Shown: piece by piece, positions 44,879-56,228 of the stretch
How the letters are laid out: each line of letters opens with the position of its first letter
Numbering within the stretch: the stretch's first letter is position 1
Assembly (NCBI GenBank): GCA_011317545.1
Contig: WUJK01000002.1
Span: 4,402,001 to 4,466,000 of the forward strand
DNA: 64,000 nucleotides
From: Coniella vitis
Taxonomy: Eukaryota; Ascomycota; Sordariomycetes; Diaporthales; Schizoparmaceae
Reading direction: 5' to 3'
Made by a program: the position numbers and the translations under genes
Notes under the pieces: model-generated
What the model was told of the DNA's origin: nothing
The model's database searches: none
The model's input: only the letters and a program-made list of their open reading frames with translations

Positions 44879-45705
44879 GTGGGCGATAGAGTGCCCGAGG
44901 TCTGGGGTTCCAGGTCTGCCAGTGCGAATCAAGTGTCTTCGTTGATGCTGGCAGCCAACTCTCAAGACGATGGGCACTATGTAGAGCAAAGGGGCGCGTT
45001 TCGTGTTTGGCGGCCGCATTACGTAGGTAAAATGACGGACACAATAGAGTTTACTGTGCACAATATTGTGCCCTCAGATTCCGAGTTGTATACTGAAAGA
45101 TCCACTGGCCGTGATCAGGCCTGGCACATTCTCTCAAGCAACGTGCCACGCTTGATGGATACTATTTTAGAGTTTGATGGATTAGCATCCGCCCTGGTCA
45201 CCTTGCCCACAAATTCAAGGCTCAGCGGCCTAGGACAGCCTGGGGGCTGTACGTCCAACCCATCTTTATCTCGACAACAGACGGCTTGCCGCAACAACGG
45301 GGTTTTCTGGGATTTCCTCTGGGCACGACTCCCGCGAACGCTCTGCAGACGCCCACTTCCCGCGTCTCGTCATTCCATGGCGTGCAATATTCTGATCCGT
45401 TTCAACGGCTGGTGCATACTGCGCGGGAGACGGCTGAACTTGCTGGTCGTTCTGTCATCTCTACAGCAGAGGCAGGATCAGACGAGCCAAAGCGAATCTA
45501 CACATACTTGGATCTGTGGATCTTGTCGTCGGGGTTTCAAGTCAGAGCCTCGGCCGGGGCTGGGGAGCCCATCCCAATCATCCACCGCAAAGGTTCCAAA
45601 GTGGTGGCCACGCTTGGCAGGCCACCCTCAAGCCAATGGCAGCACCTTGACGAGGCAGTCCACCAAGACATGCAACAGTGTGTGCGCGTCCCTCTGAATC
45701 CTTGA
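44879..45705 (+). CDS. Hypothetical coding locus, frame change inside
   Basis: Two frames look protein-like in sequence. The first runs from about 44879 to 45230 (MTDTIEFTVHNIVPSDSELY, RLMDTILEFDGLASAL). The second is open from 45178 to the stop at 45703-45705 (WGLYVQPIFISTTDG, QQRGFLGFPLGTTPANAL, IYTYLDLWILSSGFQVRA). A weak 62-nt intron (45172-45233, GTTTGA...CCTAG) would join them in frame, or a frameshift may have broken the gene. No family was recognised, and minus-strand frames overlap much of the same region, so even the strand is uncertain. The locus ends 36 bases before a TG microsatellite. Confidence 0.3.
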
Positions 45706-45737
45706 CGACGAGCGGGTGAAAGCCTGCGGCTTGCTCA

Positions 45738-45778
<41 letters not shown>

Positions 45779-46629
45779 TGTGAGTGACTTGAAGTAAAAC
45801 GTGTGATAGAACAGAAACCGACCGAATAGTTCTGCGAGACCGGTTCTCTGCTGTTTTTCTTTTTCCCTGTTCTCTGACAGTTTTGCTACACACTTAGTAT
45901 ACACACAACATGGCATATTGAGTGCGTTACGGGGTCCACGAGGGCCACGGTTCTCGAAGCGGGCATGGCCCGGTGTGGTGTAGCAGAATGGATCCACAGC
46001 AAGCGTCTCCACCACAATTACTATGTCACCTTGATCCCAGAATAACGCCTTGTGGTGAAGACGACCCTTGGTGGGAACGAGGGTGTCGTAGCTGAGCGTG
46101 GAATGCGGCGAAAGACCATCAGGCTTTGTGCCTATATTGGATGCCAAGCTGCCACCGGAAATCTACTTTCTTGAACCATCTGATTTGTTCTTGTTTCTTT
46201 GGTTGCGTTTCCCTTGGGCTGCTGCATTGATGCTGCATATACTGCTCGAGCTGGTTTCCCTCTGCTTTCTTCAAATTGCTATTCATTCTTGACCACTGGG
46301 ACTTTGTCTCGTTCCTTTCTACTGATCGTTGGGCTTCAGTCCCAAAATCAGTCCCTTTTTTTCTTCTCTCTTTTTCTTCTTCTTTTTTCTCCTATTGTGC
46401 TGGCATATCCATTCAAAAATATTCAGTTAAAGTCTTGGGCCTCTTTGCAAGCCGTTCTTTGGGCTGTTCGTCTCAGAACTCGAGCTCGCAGCTTCCCTTG
46501 ATTTGCCCCGGCTTCCTTAGACATACGTTGGGAGGTCGATTTGTTCTTTCCAAACAGTCTCCTTCTGTTTACTTTCTTCATTTTCCTTCTTTTTCTTTCC
46601 GACACGTTTTCCACAACGAGATCATCGGC
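45706..46629. other. Intergenic and transporter leader
   Basis: Begins with an 18-unit TG repeat. A minus-strand frame at 45578-46147 passes through that repeat as alternating Thr-His and is probably not a gene, though its first 80 codons look protein-like. From about 46190 the plus strand is pyrimidine-rich, typical of the promoter and 5' leader of a strongly expressed fungal gene. Confidence 0.4.
45741..45776. repeat. (TG)18 microsatellite
   Basis: Eighteen perfect TG units followed by imperfect TGAG units. Noncoding in the preferred reading of this region. Confidence 0.95.
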
Positions 46630-48693
46630 ATGTCTCTCCATCCGTCCACGGCCGCGAACCCTGCGGCCGAACGCAGACAATCTCGAATGCGAGCCCAACG
46701 GCAGACAATGTGGCCGACACCTTTCCAACAGGAGGATGAGATGGGTGCTCCGGGATGGCCAGGCGCCAGAAACACCAAGCGATGGACAAGCACGTTCGAC
46801 TCGGAAGCGCGTGCCTCTCGCATGAGCATGTTGGTGGGCAACTCGCTTCTGCCCCAACCGCCCTCGATACCCGACCAATGGGCTGGCCAAGGCGCCTACA
46901 ATCGAAGGTCGAGGTATCAGCATCGGACAACGTGGATGCAACCCATCAACCGATATGACGAGGACGTGGTGCCCATCTGGGAGGGCAACTTTGAGGTCGA
47001 AAAGAGGCAGTCCTTTGTGTCCCGCGCCTCGGGCGGATCGAAAGAGTCATGGTATCGCGACAGCTTGGACGAGGAGAAGTTCGCAGTGACGCCCAGAGAC
47101 CCGCTCACTGCTGAGCAACTGGCCAAAGCAGACCCTGTGGGTGGCTTGGTGACGGAGGAGGTCCTGCAGTTCCCCTTTCCAGGTGAAGGCACGCCAGACG
47201 ACCCTTACCTTGTCTCGTGGCTGGACGATGATCCGGCCAATCCCCTGTGCTTTGCAAATGGCCGCAAATGGACCAATGCGCTCATCTTGGCCGTTGCTGT
47301 CTGGACAGTCTCTATTGCCTCGTCTGGTTTCTCGCAAGGTCAGTCGTTGCGTTCCAGTTTTGAAAGAAACGAGTCGTCCATGCTGACCTATTCTTTGCTT
47401 TTAGGAAATACCGATATTGAGACTGAATTCGGCGTCGACGGCACTGTTGCTCTCCTTGTGACATCGGCCTTTGTGCTCGGTTTCGCTGCTGGCGCCTTGA
47501 TCTTGTCGCCAATGAGCGAAGTCTTTGGCCGCAAGACCCTCTACCTCTACACCTATGCTGCCTTTGTCATACTCTCTGGCGTGATTGGCCTGGTACACTC
47601 GATCGAGCTCATTATTTTCCTTCGTTTCCTTGGCGGCCTGGCTGGATCTTTCACGCAAGCTGTGGCGCCTGCCGTTATCGCCGACTTGTTCGCTACCAAT
47701 GAGCGTGGTTTTGTGCTGGCCTTCTTTACCCTCGCCGGCCTCATGGGACAGATGCTTGGCCCCATCTTCTGCGGATTCCTCGACAAGGCCTTTGGATGGC
47801 GCTCTCTGGCTGTGTTTATTGCTTGCTTGGCCGCGCCCACCTGGGTTGCCATGATGTTTACTTTCCCCGAGACCTATGCTCCAGCTCTGCTGCGACAGCG
47901 TGCGGCCAAACTGGAGGCTGTGCTGGGAAAATCCCATGTTGTCGACGGCGTTGGCGAGGAGAAGACCATTGCAAGCCAGCTCAAAGTTGGTGCTATCCGA
48001 CCTTTCCTTTTGCTCTTTATGGAGCCCATCGTGGCACTGCTTACCCTCTTTCTGTCTGTGGTTCAGGGAACCATGTTTCTGCTCTTTGCTGCGTATCCCA
48101 TCGTCTACCAGCAAGTCCGCGGTTGGCAGCAAGGCGTGGCTTCGCTGCCATTCCTGGCGGTGGCACTGGGGATTGTCATTGCCCTGTTCTACTCGGCTCT
48201 GTTTGACCAGAAGCGCTACGCAAAGGTCGTCGACAAGAACAATGGCAGCGCTCCGCCAGAGGCTCGCCTGCCCCCTGCCATGGTGGGCGCCGTCTGTCTC
48301 CCCGTGGGCTTGTTCTGGTTTGCTTGGACCAACTCGCCGTCGACGTTCTGGCTCATTTCCGTCAGCGCCGGTCTGTTTATTGGTTTTGGCATGGTCCTTT
48401 TGTACATGAGCCTGACCAACTACATTGTCGACGCCTACCTGGGCTATGCCGCCTCGGCGCTGGCTGCCACTACGGTTGTGCGCTCAAGCGCTGCTGCTGT
48501 TTTCCCACTCTTCACGACTACCATGTACAATGAATTGGGCATTCATTGGGCCAGCTCGGTTCCTGGTTTCATGTCCGTCATCTTTGTCCCTGCCTTGCTG
48601 GCTTTTTACAAGTGGGGACATATTATTCGGAGCAAGACGAGATTCGCTGCCGAGGCTGCGCGCTTGGCAGCCGCCATGTCTGGAGGAAAATAG
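46630..48693 (+). CDS. MFS transporter, DHA1 (drug/polyamine:H+ antiporter) type
   Basis: Exons 46630-47338 and 47405-48693 (665 residues) are separated by a 66-nt intron with donor GTCAGT, branch CTGACC and acceptor TTTTAG. Because 66 is a multiple of three and has no stop, the unspliced frame also stays open, but splicing restores SSGFSQGNTDIETEFG. A hydrophilic N-terminal extension of about 215 residues precedes twelve predicted membrane segments. The loop 2-3 signature SPMSEVFGRK is the DHA1 form of motif A, followed by GLAGSFTQAVAPAVIADLF and GFVLAFFTLAGLMGQMLGPIFCGF, typical of Tpo1/Flr1-like members. The predicted role is proton-coupled export of drugs, polyamines or metabolites across the plasma membrane; the substrate cannot be told. 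The ATG at 46630 follows a pyrimidine-rich leader that is open in frame but low in complexity. No biosynthetic genes lie beside it. Confidence 0.9.
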   Translation: MSLHPSTAANPAAERRQSRMRAQRQTMWPTPFQQEDEMGAPGWPGARNTKRWTSTFDSEARASRMSMLVGNSLLPQPPSIPDQWAGQGAYNRRSRYQHRTTWMQPINRYDEDVVPIWEGNFEVEKRQSFVSRASGGSKESWYRDSLDEEKFAVTPRDPLTAEQLAKADPVGGLVTEEVLQFPFPGEGTPDDPYLVSWLDDDPANPLCFANGRKWTNALILAVAVWTVSIASSGFSQGQSLRSSFERNESSMLTYSLLLGNTDIETEFGVDGTVALLVTSAFVLGFAAGALILSPMSEVFGRKTLYLYTYAAFVILSGVIGLVHSIELIIFLRFLGGLAGSFTQAVAPAVIADLFATNERGFVLAFFTLAGLMGQMLGPIFCGFLDKAFGWRSLAVFIACLAAPTWVAMMFTFPETYAPALLRQRAAKLEAVLGKSHVVDGVGEEKTIASQLKVGAIRPFLLLFMEPIVALLTLFLSVVQGTMFLLFAAYPIVYQQVRGWQQGVASLPFLAVALGIVIALFYSALFDQKRYAKVVDKNNGSAPPEARLPPAMVGAVCLPVGLFWFAWTNSPSTFWLISVSAGLFIGFGMVLLYMSLTNYIVDAYLGYAASALAATTVVRSSAAAVFPLFTTTMYNELGIHWASSVPGFMSVIFVPALLAFYKWGHIIRSKTRFAAEAARLAAAMSGGK

Positions 48694-50317
48694 AGAGACG
48701 ACTATAGATATTTAGAGATTTCTTCAATCTTAGCTACTGTGTATTGCTACTTGGGCGAGTCGAGAGAGGAGGAGAAAAGAAAAAAAAGGAGAAGAAAGAA
48801 AGGGAGGGGGGGGGGGGGGGGAAGCAACTAGGGGAAGCACTTGAAAGAGTTGGGATTGGACTTGAACTATTCAGACGGACAACCCATGTATGGCATCATC
48901 CTAGACTTGACGGATCAATCATCTCAAGTTGCTCAAATCAAACCTTATTCATCTCCATGGTCTTCGTGTTTAGCCAGACAGGGACTTGGACTATCAGACG
49001 ACTCACCTTTTCACCACTCTGGCACTCTACGGGACCATTTCTTCCATCTCCTTCCTCTACATTATGCTAGCATTCGAGCTTTCTCTTTGATTCACTAGAA
49101 CACACTGTTGCAACTGCCTTGAGCCTGGATCTATACACAATTTGTTGGTCGTATGGATACTGAGTAATGCATCTCCGTACATGTGTTGACCTTGGTTTGG
49201 TGTTGGCTGCCCCATGTCTCAACAACAGCTTGCCATCCACGCCCATGGAGCACGAGTGCCATGCCGCATCAACCCACTGTGGCTTGAACGTTCTGTACCG
49301 TGCGAAGGGTAAAGTAAGCAAGATCGCAAGGACGTCATCATCATCATCATCTTCTGTTTCTTTTCCCCTTATTTTTCTTTTTTATCTTTTCATTTTCTCC
49401 AGGACCCGGTCATACAGGCCGGTTAAATAAACACACACACACACACACACACAACTTGAGCCATCCTACTTGAAGAAATGTAATAAGAGGCTCAAAAAAA
49501 TAAAAGGAGGGGGGGAGGGGGGGGATGGAAAGGAATGGTCTAGATCCTTTGTTGGGCATTAGTTAGCCTTGACTTTTTCGCAAGAGATATCTGTAAGTGG
49601 AAGTCATGTCCGTTCCGCTTGTGTTGCAGAGAGTGGTGAGGGAGGGCTGATGATGATGATGATGGTGGTGGTGATGCAGGATTTTGATTTTGAAAAGGAC
49701 GGGAAAAAATAGTAAAATAAAATAAAATAAAAAAAAGCAAGGCATACGTTTGTTTGGTTTTGCCTTTATATTGAGACATTTGCCCATCACGTTGGTTGCG
49801 CCTCAAGCCTCGCGATTTTATATGGTGGTGGTGGTGGTGATGCTTGGAGATCTTGCTAGGTCATCATTCCATCTACTTGCTTTTTTTTTTTTTTTCCTTA
49901 GTACATATCTGTAGCTAGTGTGTGTGTGGAGAGTGGCGTAGAGAGTTCTTGTGATGATCATCATGTCGAACTTTTTTCTTTTTTTTTTTTTGGTTGGCAT
50001 TTTGACTCATTTATTACTTTTTGATATTGGGTTACATGTGTAATGGTGCGCCCCGCCGCATTTGACGACGGACAGTGAATCCCTTTCTGATATAACCCCC
50101 CTCCCCCTCCCTTTCCTTTTTGGGGGCTGGTATGATAGCTAATGGAAGCGCGCCCCGCGTTTCGAGGCTAGATGTTGTGACTACGAGATTGGGGGGCGGC
50201 CTCGTGATGATGTTCAGTCTCTTGCACTGGCCGTGCCCAGCGGGAAAGACCGAGTTGCTGAGATGAGGCGCCTCGCCGCTGATGTCAACTGTCAACTGGT
50301 ATGGATGGGCATGGAAG

Positions 50318-50350
<33 letters not shown>

Positions 50351-53300
50351 CTTGAAAGGGGAGGGGGAAAAGAAAAGTAATGGAGGATCTGTCGACGCAT
50401 ATGCGGCTTATGTTCCAGATCTCGCAACTGTGATACTGTTCTTTTCCTTGCGGCTCTTTTTTGGGGGGGAATCCAAATTGCAAGTGATCAATAAATCCTT
50501 GGACTTGATGAGCATTGAGTACGTAGGGTTTGGTCTTTTTTTCTGTGGGGGTTGGTTGGTTGGGTGATGTCGGTCTGTGGAAATTGTGGCTTTGTGACTT
50601 GGAGGCCAACCCAACCCGTTCCAACGGATAACGGTGAAGGAGAATCTCTTGTGGTCCATTAAGCTTTTGTAACATGGTCACGCATAGTCGTCTCCCGCGG
50701 ATATCATCGGGGCCACACACACACAGGCAGTCAGTCAGTCAGTCATCATCGGGTCAAATCCCCATTCCACAGCCACGGGGCCAGACCAAGGACTGGCTGG
50801 ACTGGCTGGACTGGCTGTGTTCTACCCCCCCGCATGAAGCCAGGATTCCTCTTTATTATTTTATCATTTTCCCCAATACTCGCTGAGCTATTATCTCGCA
50901 CCAGTGCGAAAGCCTCAAGGCTTTTTCTGCTGCAGGTGTCATGTGCCAGTGTGCGGGTGCCAGAGCCAATGATTTCCGGCAGAGCAGAGGCAGCGTGTAC
51001 AGGTCCCAAAACAGGTGTCTGCAGCGTTACATGGTACACATGGCCAAAGAAAAGGCGGGAGAATGCAAGTGACTTACTATGTACTTGGTCGCAAAGTTGG
51101 GTCAAAGAGACGGGAGAATGATGGGATTCCGAAACGGTCGACGGGCCAGCAGTCCAATCGGACACAACCACAACGGGCATTCGAAGCATGGAGGGACGGG
51201 ATATGTACACGGCTTTCTCTCGTCCAAGCCACAAAGCAGCAAGCTAGAGCAGCAGGGGCCGTCAACAGAAAAAGGTTGGATGATGCTGTGGCAGCTGCCA
51301 GACGCCAAATATAGAAAGCTGGGGAGAAGGAAGGCGGGGGGGAAAACACCGGATGGTACAGAGCATATCATTGGACTCATGGCGAAACGAGTCCTGATCT
51401 CTTACAGAGAATCTTGCATGGGGTTAGTCCTGTCAACATCATTCGATGCGTCAGCTTCGGGCCGCACCCTACATCAGACGTTACCGGTTGGCTGGGAGTG
51501 TCTATCGAGGGGGTGACATCGGATCATCGTGTGCAAGTCTCTTGGCTCCAGGAAAAGTGAGGTGCTGTGTTGCTCGAGAAAGGGACAAGCCATCTTGCAT
51601 TCAGACCCTCTCACCATTCACGGGAGACTTACTGGAAACGTCAAGAGTGGCTGTCGACGACGAGACGACTTTTCCTTCTGCATCGGGTTTCCTTGCTTTT
51701 CCTCTGTTGTGCCTGCTTTTCTAGCATTTTTTCTTCTCATGTTTTACTTGGGCAAAAAAGAGCAAATGCATGTCTGAGAAGAGTGTTTAGCCCTGTAGCA
51801 ATGAAGTGACATATCACTCCAGCCTCAACGCCGTCACTCATGTATTGTCGATCCGCTCGCGCTTCCGGATCATCCAGGTGTAGAGATCCGACTCGCTGGC
51901 GTGGCCCGCGCCGCATCCAGCAGCGAGACCCAACACAGACACACACACAGGACAACTGACACATATCACCACAGCTGTCCTATAAAACGACATTTTATAC
52001 ACAGCAGTCGCACCCCACTGAAACACGCCCACGCTTACACAGGCGCAGAGAGAGACAAAATGGCACATTGAACACCTCCCACACCACCTTGAGTCGCTGT
52101 GCCTGTCCGCCCCCCTCAAGTACCATTATTTGCCCACAAAAAGGCGCACAAGTCCAAGGGACAAACACAGTATCCGTTCTCCTGGTGGCTTGGTTGGTGG
52201 TGACCGACACCCATCCGAGTCGGACAGTTGCTGTCTCGACCTTGTCACCCCCCACACTGTCCCCAGCACGCTTTGATCTGCAGCAGCAACAAAGCGAGGG
52301 GATTGTGAAAGTGGCCGATCAAGCGTTGCTATAGACTTGTGTGTGTACACCGTCTCTCTCTCTCCCCCCTTTGCCGTGTGGATATCTTCTACAAGGTGTT
52401 GCCATGCAGAACCTTCCTCCAGATCCGCGAATCGCCCGCTGCCCAGGGCGCCGCCCGTCGGATAACTGCATCCTGGCCTTTACGTAGCCTTTTTTGCTTT
52501 CTCTCTTTTGAGGAGAGCATACCTTCTTTTACGCCGGGGGGTTTTTCTCTACAATGGTATAATACAAGATTCTATAGGGGTTAACAGAACCCGGGTATCT
52601 ATCTATTCTCGTCTGCTCCTCATACCGTTTCCCTGTGGCCAGCCTGACCACGACCGACCCTGCAGATATAACACGCTGATCCTATCAAAAGATCGATCCC
52701 GGTGCCTTTTTTTACACCCCGTCATATCAAATGCTATACTATACTGTACCGTATGACTTATATTTGGCGTCCACGGATCGTAATCCCCACCACGCAGGCA
52801 TAGCCCTTAAGCGAGAGCCCAAGAAAAGAACCTGGCAAAGTTGTGACATGGCAGCTAGCTTTGACACTGCCATGTGATCAATCATATTCAAAGGGGGACG
52901 GACTGTGGGGGATTTTTCTTTTGGGCAGCTTGTGGCTCAATACTTGCCAGCCTAATTTGGGCCTGTCGGGTCTTTTTCTTCTTCTTCCTTTTCTTTTTTT
53001 TTTTTTCCTCCTTCTTCTTATTTATAACCCACAGCCTTTTCATATACCTCTTCTTCCAGAGCCCAGATACTGACAAGCCTATTGTTGATCGATTCCTGGG
53101 ATCTTGAGAAGGTCGTAATTGCGCATCCCATCCGTATATCTATCTGACGCCGAGTAAGGGTTCTTAAATAAACCGCCGAGGATACACAAGAATAGGGGGT
53201 CAAGAGTATCTACGTAGTCTTTCTTTTTTTTTTTTTTTTTTTTGGTCTTCTTCTTTTCTCTTCTATCCCCTCCTTTCCTCCCAACCCCGGGCCTCAACAC

Positions 53301-56228
53301 CCGCATATACAGAGGTTTGGGGCCTGACTGGCCTATAAGGCCTGCGCACGCACGAGGAGGGAGCAAGGACACTACATTGGTCATTCTGGTTGGGTCGGTT
53401 GATGGAGGACTGAGAAGAAAAAAAGGCACACACACACACACGGTGAAACCGCCACAGCGGGAGCGTGCAGAAGCGTCGACGGGGGCCCGAGACCAAATGT
53501 ATGTCAGAGCGGCAGCAGCACTGCAGAAAGTAAAGCGGTATTCTTTTTTTGTTTTGTGAACAGAGATTGGTAGTGTAGGTACAGAAGAAGTCAGTCAGTC
53601 AGTCAGCAGCAGCCCCATCTGTAAGATCGGCTTGCTTGCAAGCAGTTGGGTCTTGTTCTAGGCCTGATCGACATTGGAAATAGTCCGTCTTGATCTTGGG
53701 GCCCCCCAACCGTGGATGATAACAACACTGCTGTTCTGCTATCTTCTTGGGGGCGTTGGACGACCAGTCAAGCGCGAAGAGGAGTGTTGACCCTACCCAC
53801 TGACAGACAGAGCGTAGTGGTCACAACATCATCTATAGATTCATGGTGGGAAAGGCAGAGGAAACCACACCACCACCACCCATGGGAAAACGCTTGCGGA
53901 CAGTCACAACGGATATATACTCGCCCACACAGGGATATTATATATCCACATTCGTGTTTAAGGGCCTCCTCTCTCTCTTCGACTGTAAGCTTAGCTGTGA
54001 ATTCGCAAAGCCCATCAACAAAATGGGGAGATCTTTTTTTTTTTTTCCAGCAAAACGGGCCAAAATGCGGGTTTTGCCCCCCCCCCCCCTTCCTTCGGTT
54101 CATCCTTCCATGACTTCTGTTCCCCAGCGTGTGGTTGAATAAGAGTACCATGGTTATCTTCACGTCAGTCACGGCTACATGCATCAGTCTACTCTTTCTC
54201 TTTTACCCCCCCCTCCCCCCATCATCATGACTGTCTCGGACACAGCGCCCCAAAACCCATCTCGATATTATGCAAGTAACCGACAGACCCGACCCTCCAC
54301 TAGCTGGTAGAACCAAGTCCGAGCCCAAGGTTAGTAGTATATATATATATATATGTATGTATATGTATGTTTATAAGTAGGGACAGGTCTCTCTGCATGT
54401 AGGGCTCAGATGTGCGTGAGTGAAAGAGTGAGAGAGAGAGGATGACGAGGAAAAAAAAAAAGAGTCTAGACGCCACGTGTGTTTCAACAGGGTGTCAGGA
54501 GCCAGAGATGCTTTTCTTTTTTAAAGAGGACTCCAGAAGGGGGATAGATGACTTTGAACGGTCACTTAGTAGTGGCGGGGTCCTGTCTATACAAGCCATA
54601 TATATCATGAGTCTTTTTTGGCGCCAAAAAAAAAAGAAAAGAAAAAAGAAGAAGGAGAAGGAGGATGACTACTACACACTCCCTTTCTCACAACACCGCA
54701 TGACATTGCACACAGTCTCGACAAGCAAGTCCTACTACTCCCACCAGTAAAAGTAGTAGCACCGGTGAAAACAACCCACCAACGCAGGGCAAGCAAGCCC
54801 TTCAACGGTGGTGGTAAGACAAGTACAAACCACGCACACACAACCGCAAAAGAGACAAAAGCACACAATTAGCACACAGACACGATATCATTGGTCAAGC
54901 AATAAAAGCCACAGGTACAAGGGCTCAGAACAAAAAAGCTAAAAGACGGCGTGGGGGAAAGGGAGGGGATGTGCAAGCAAGACTTTTGCATGTGTGGTGG
55001 GTGGGGTGGGTGGTGACACGGTTACGGTTGCACGACAAACGACAACAACGACGAATTTCCCTCTACTTGCTTTCCAGCAGTGCTCAGCTGGATCTGCAGC
55101 CCCTGCTCTATGCTCCGAGTGTGAATGGCTTGTATGGCAATCCAATGAATGAATGGCTCATGGTGCGTGGATGATGGCCTGCTGTGCAGAGGCATTAACG
55201 AGCATCGTGACATTTTGACAAACTAAGCAAGGCGTGGCAATGATCCGTACACGTCAACACAGGCGAGGGCAAAAAGATTGTAGTCTGTTGATTTCGGTTC
55301 TTCATTTCCTCTTTGCTCTGGTCGCAATCCTTCTCGGATATGCTACCACTACTCAAACTGTCCGTCCGTTCCGTCGTGCTGCCTCATCGCATCGTGCCAT
55401 GCCATAGCCAGTCCTATACACAAACAGACGACCAAATCTTCCTCACCCGCTCCCAGCATCATCCACCTATCCCGACCCGAAATTGGGACAAATATCAAAA
55501 GATCATCTTCAGCGCCCGGCGTTCAGATGGATATATCGGTAATCATATGTATACTCCCTTGCTATGCTTTCCCATAGTCATCAGACTTTATTTTGCTTTT
55601 TTTTTTTTTTTTGGCCCCTAGCCCTGTCTCCTGTCCCCCGGCACTCCCATCACCTGATCCCGGAAACTCCTTCGCTTCATGTAGCCCTAGTAAAACGCCA
55701 AGTATCCCATAGCGAGCACATTGAAAGCATTGTGATGATGATGCCTTTGCGCTAGTGCATCTGGGAAGAAGAGGGGAAAAAAAGAAAAAAAAGAAGAAGA
55801 AAGCCGAGAACCAAATCTAGAAACGAGGTATCTCTCAACGTAAACAGTTATATGGATGATGGATTAAGTATTGGAGAAAAGAGAGAAGAAAAAGTACAAA
55901 CAATCAATCAAACAGAAAGGTGACTGATGAAGAGAGGCATCAAGGTGAAAAGAGTGACTCTGAAAAAAATACTTTGTTTGGGTATCGCATAAAAACAGTC
56001 GGTATCTGTGTCGAAGAAAATGGGACACGAAAATAAGAGAGAAAAGGAGCCACAAGACCCAAGGAGGAAAGAAAAAGAGGCGTCAAAATGGTTCAGACGC
56101 CCAGAGATGCAAGGTCGTGTCCTGTCGTAATGGTCATCAAAAGCCCGCCAGCCATGACATAGAGCTCGGCTGGTCAGGCTAAGCCAAATCATGTATACAA
56201 CTGTTATCCTCCGAAGTTTTGAGGAAAA
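48694..56228. other. 7.5 kb gene desert rich in microsatellites and poly(T)
   Basis: No frame in this stretch has a domain, a convincing splice pattern or balanced composition; the longest are about 140-160 codons and overlap on both strands. It contains a G run (48808-48821), CA repeats (49431-49452), GA(14) at 50321-50348, TCAG repeats (50731-50745 and 53591-53606), T runs at 53222-53243 and 55598-55613, AT/ATGT repeats near 54340-54370, and TACTATGTA at 51075. Pyrimidine-rich leaders such as those before the coding genes also occur here, so untranslated or noncoding transcripts are possible but cannot be shown. Confidence 0.5.
50321..50348. repeat. (GA)14 microsatellite
   Basis: Fourteen perfect GA units in the gene desert. 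No coding sense on either strand. Confidence 0.95.

Noticed and set aside
45578..46147. 189-codon minus-strand frame
   Set aside because: Passes through the TG microsatellite as alternating Thr-His; the first part looks protein-like, but no gene model could be built.
50746..51234. 162-codon minus-strand frame in the gene desert
   Set aside because: No domain; overlapped by equally long plus-strand frames.
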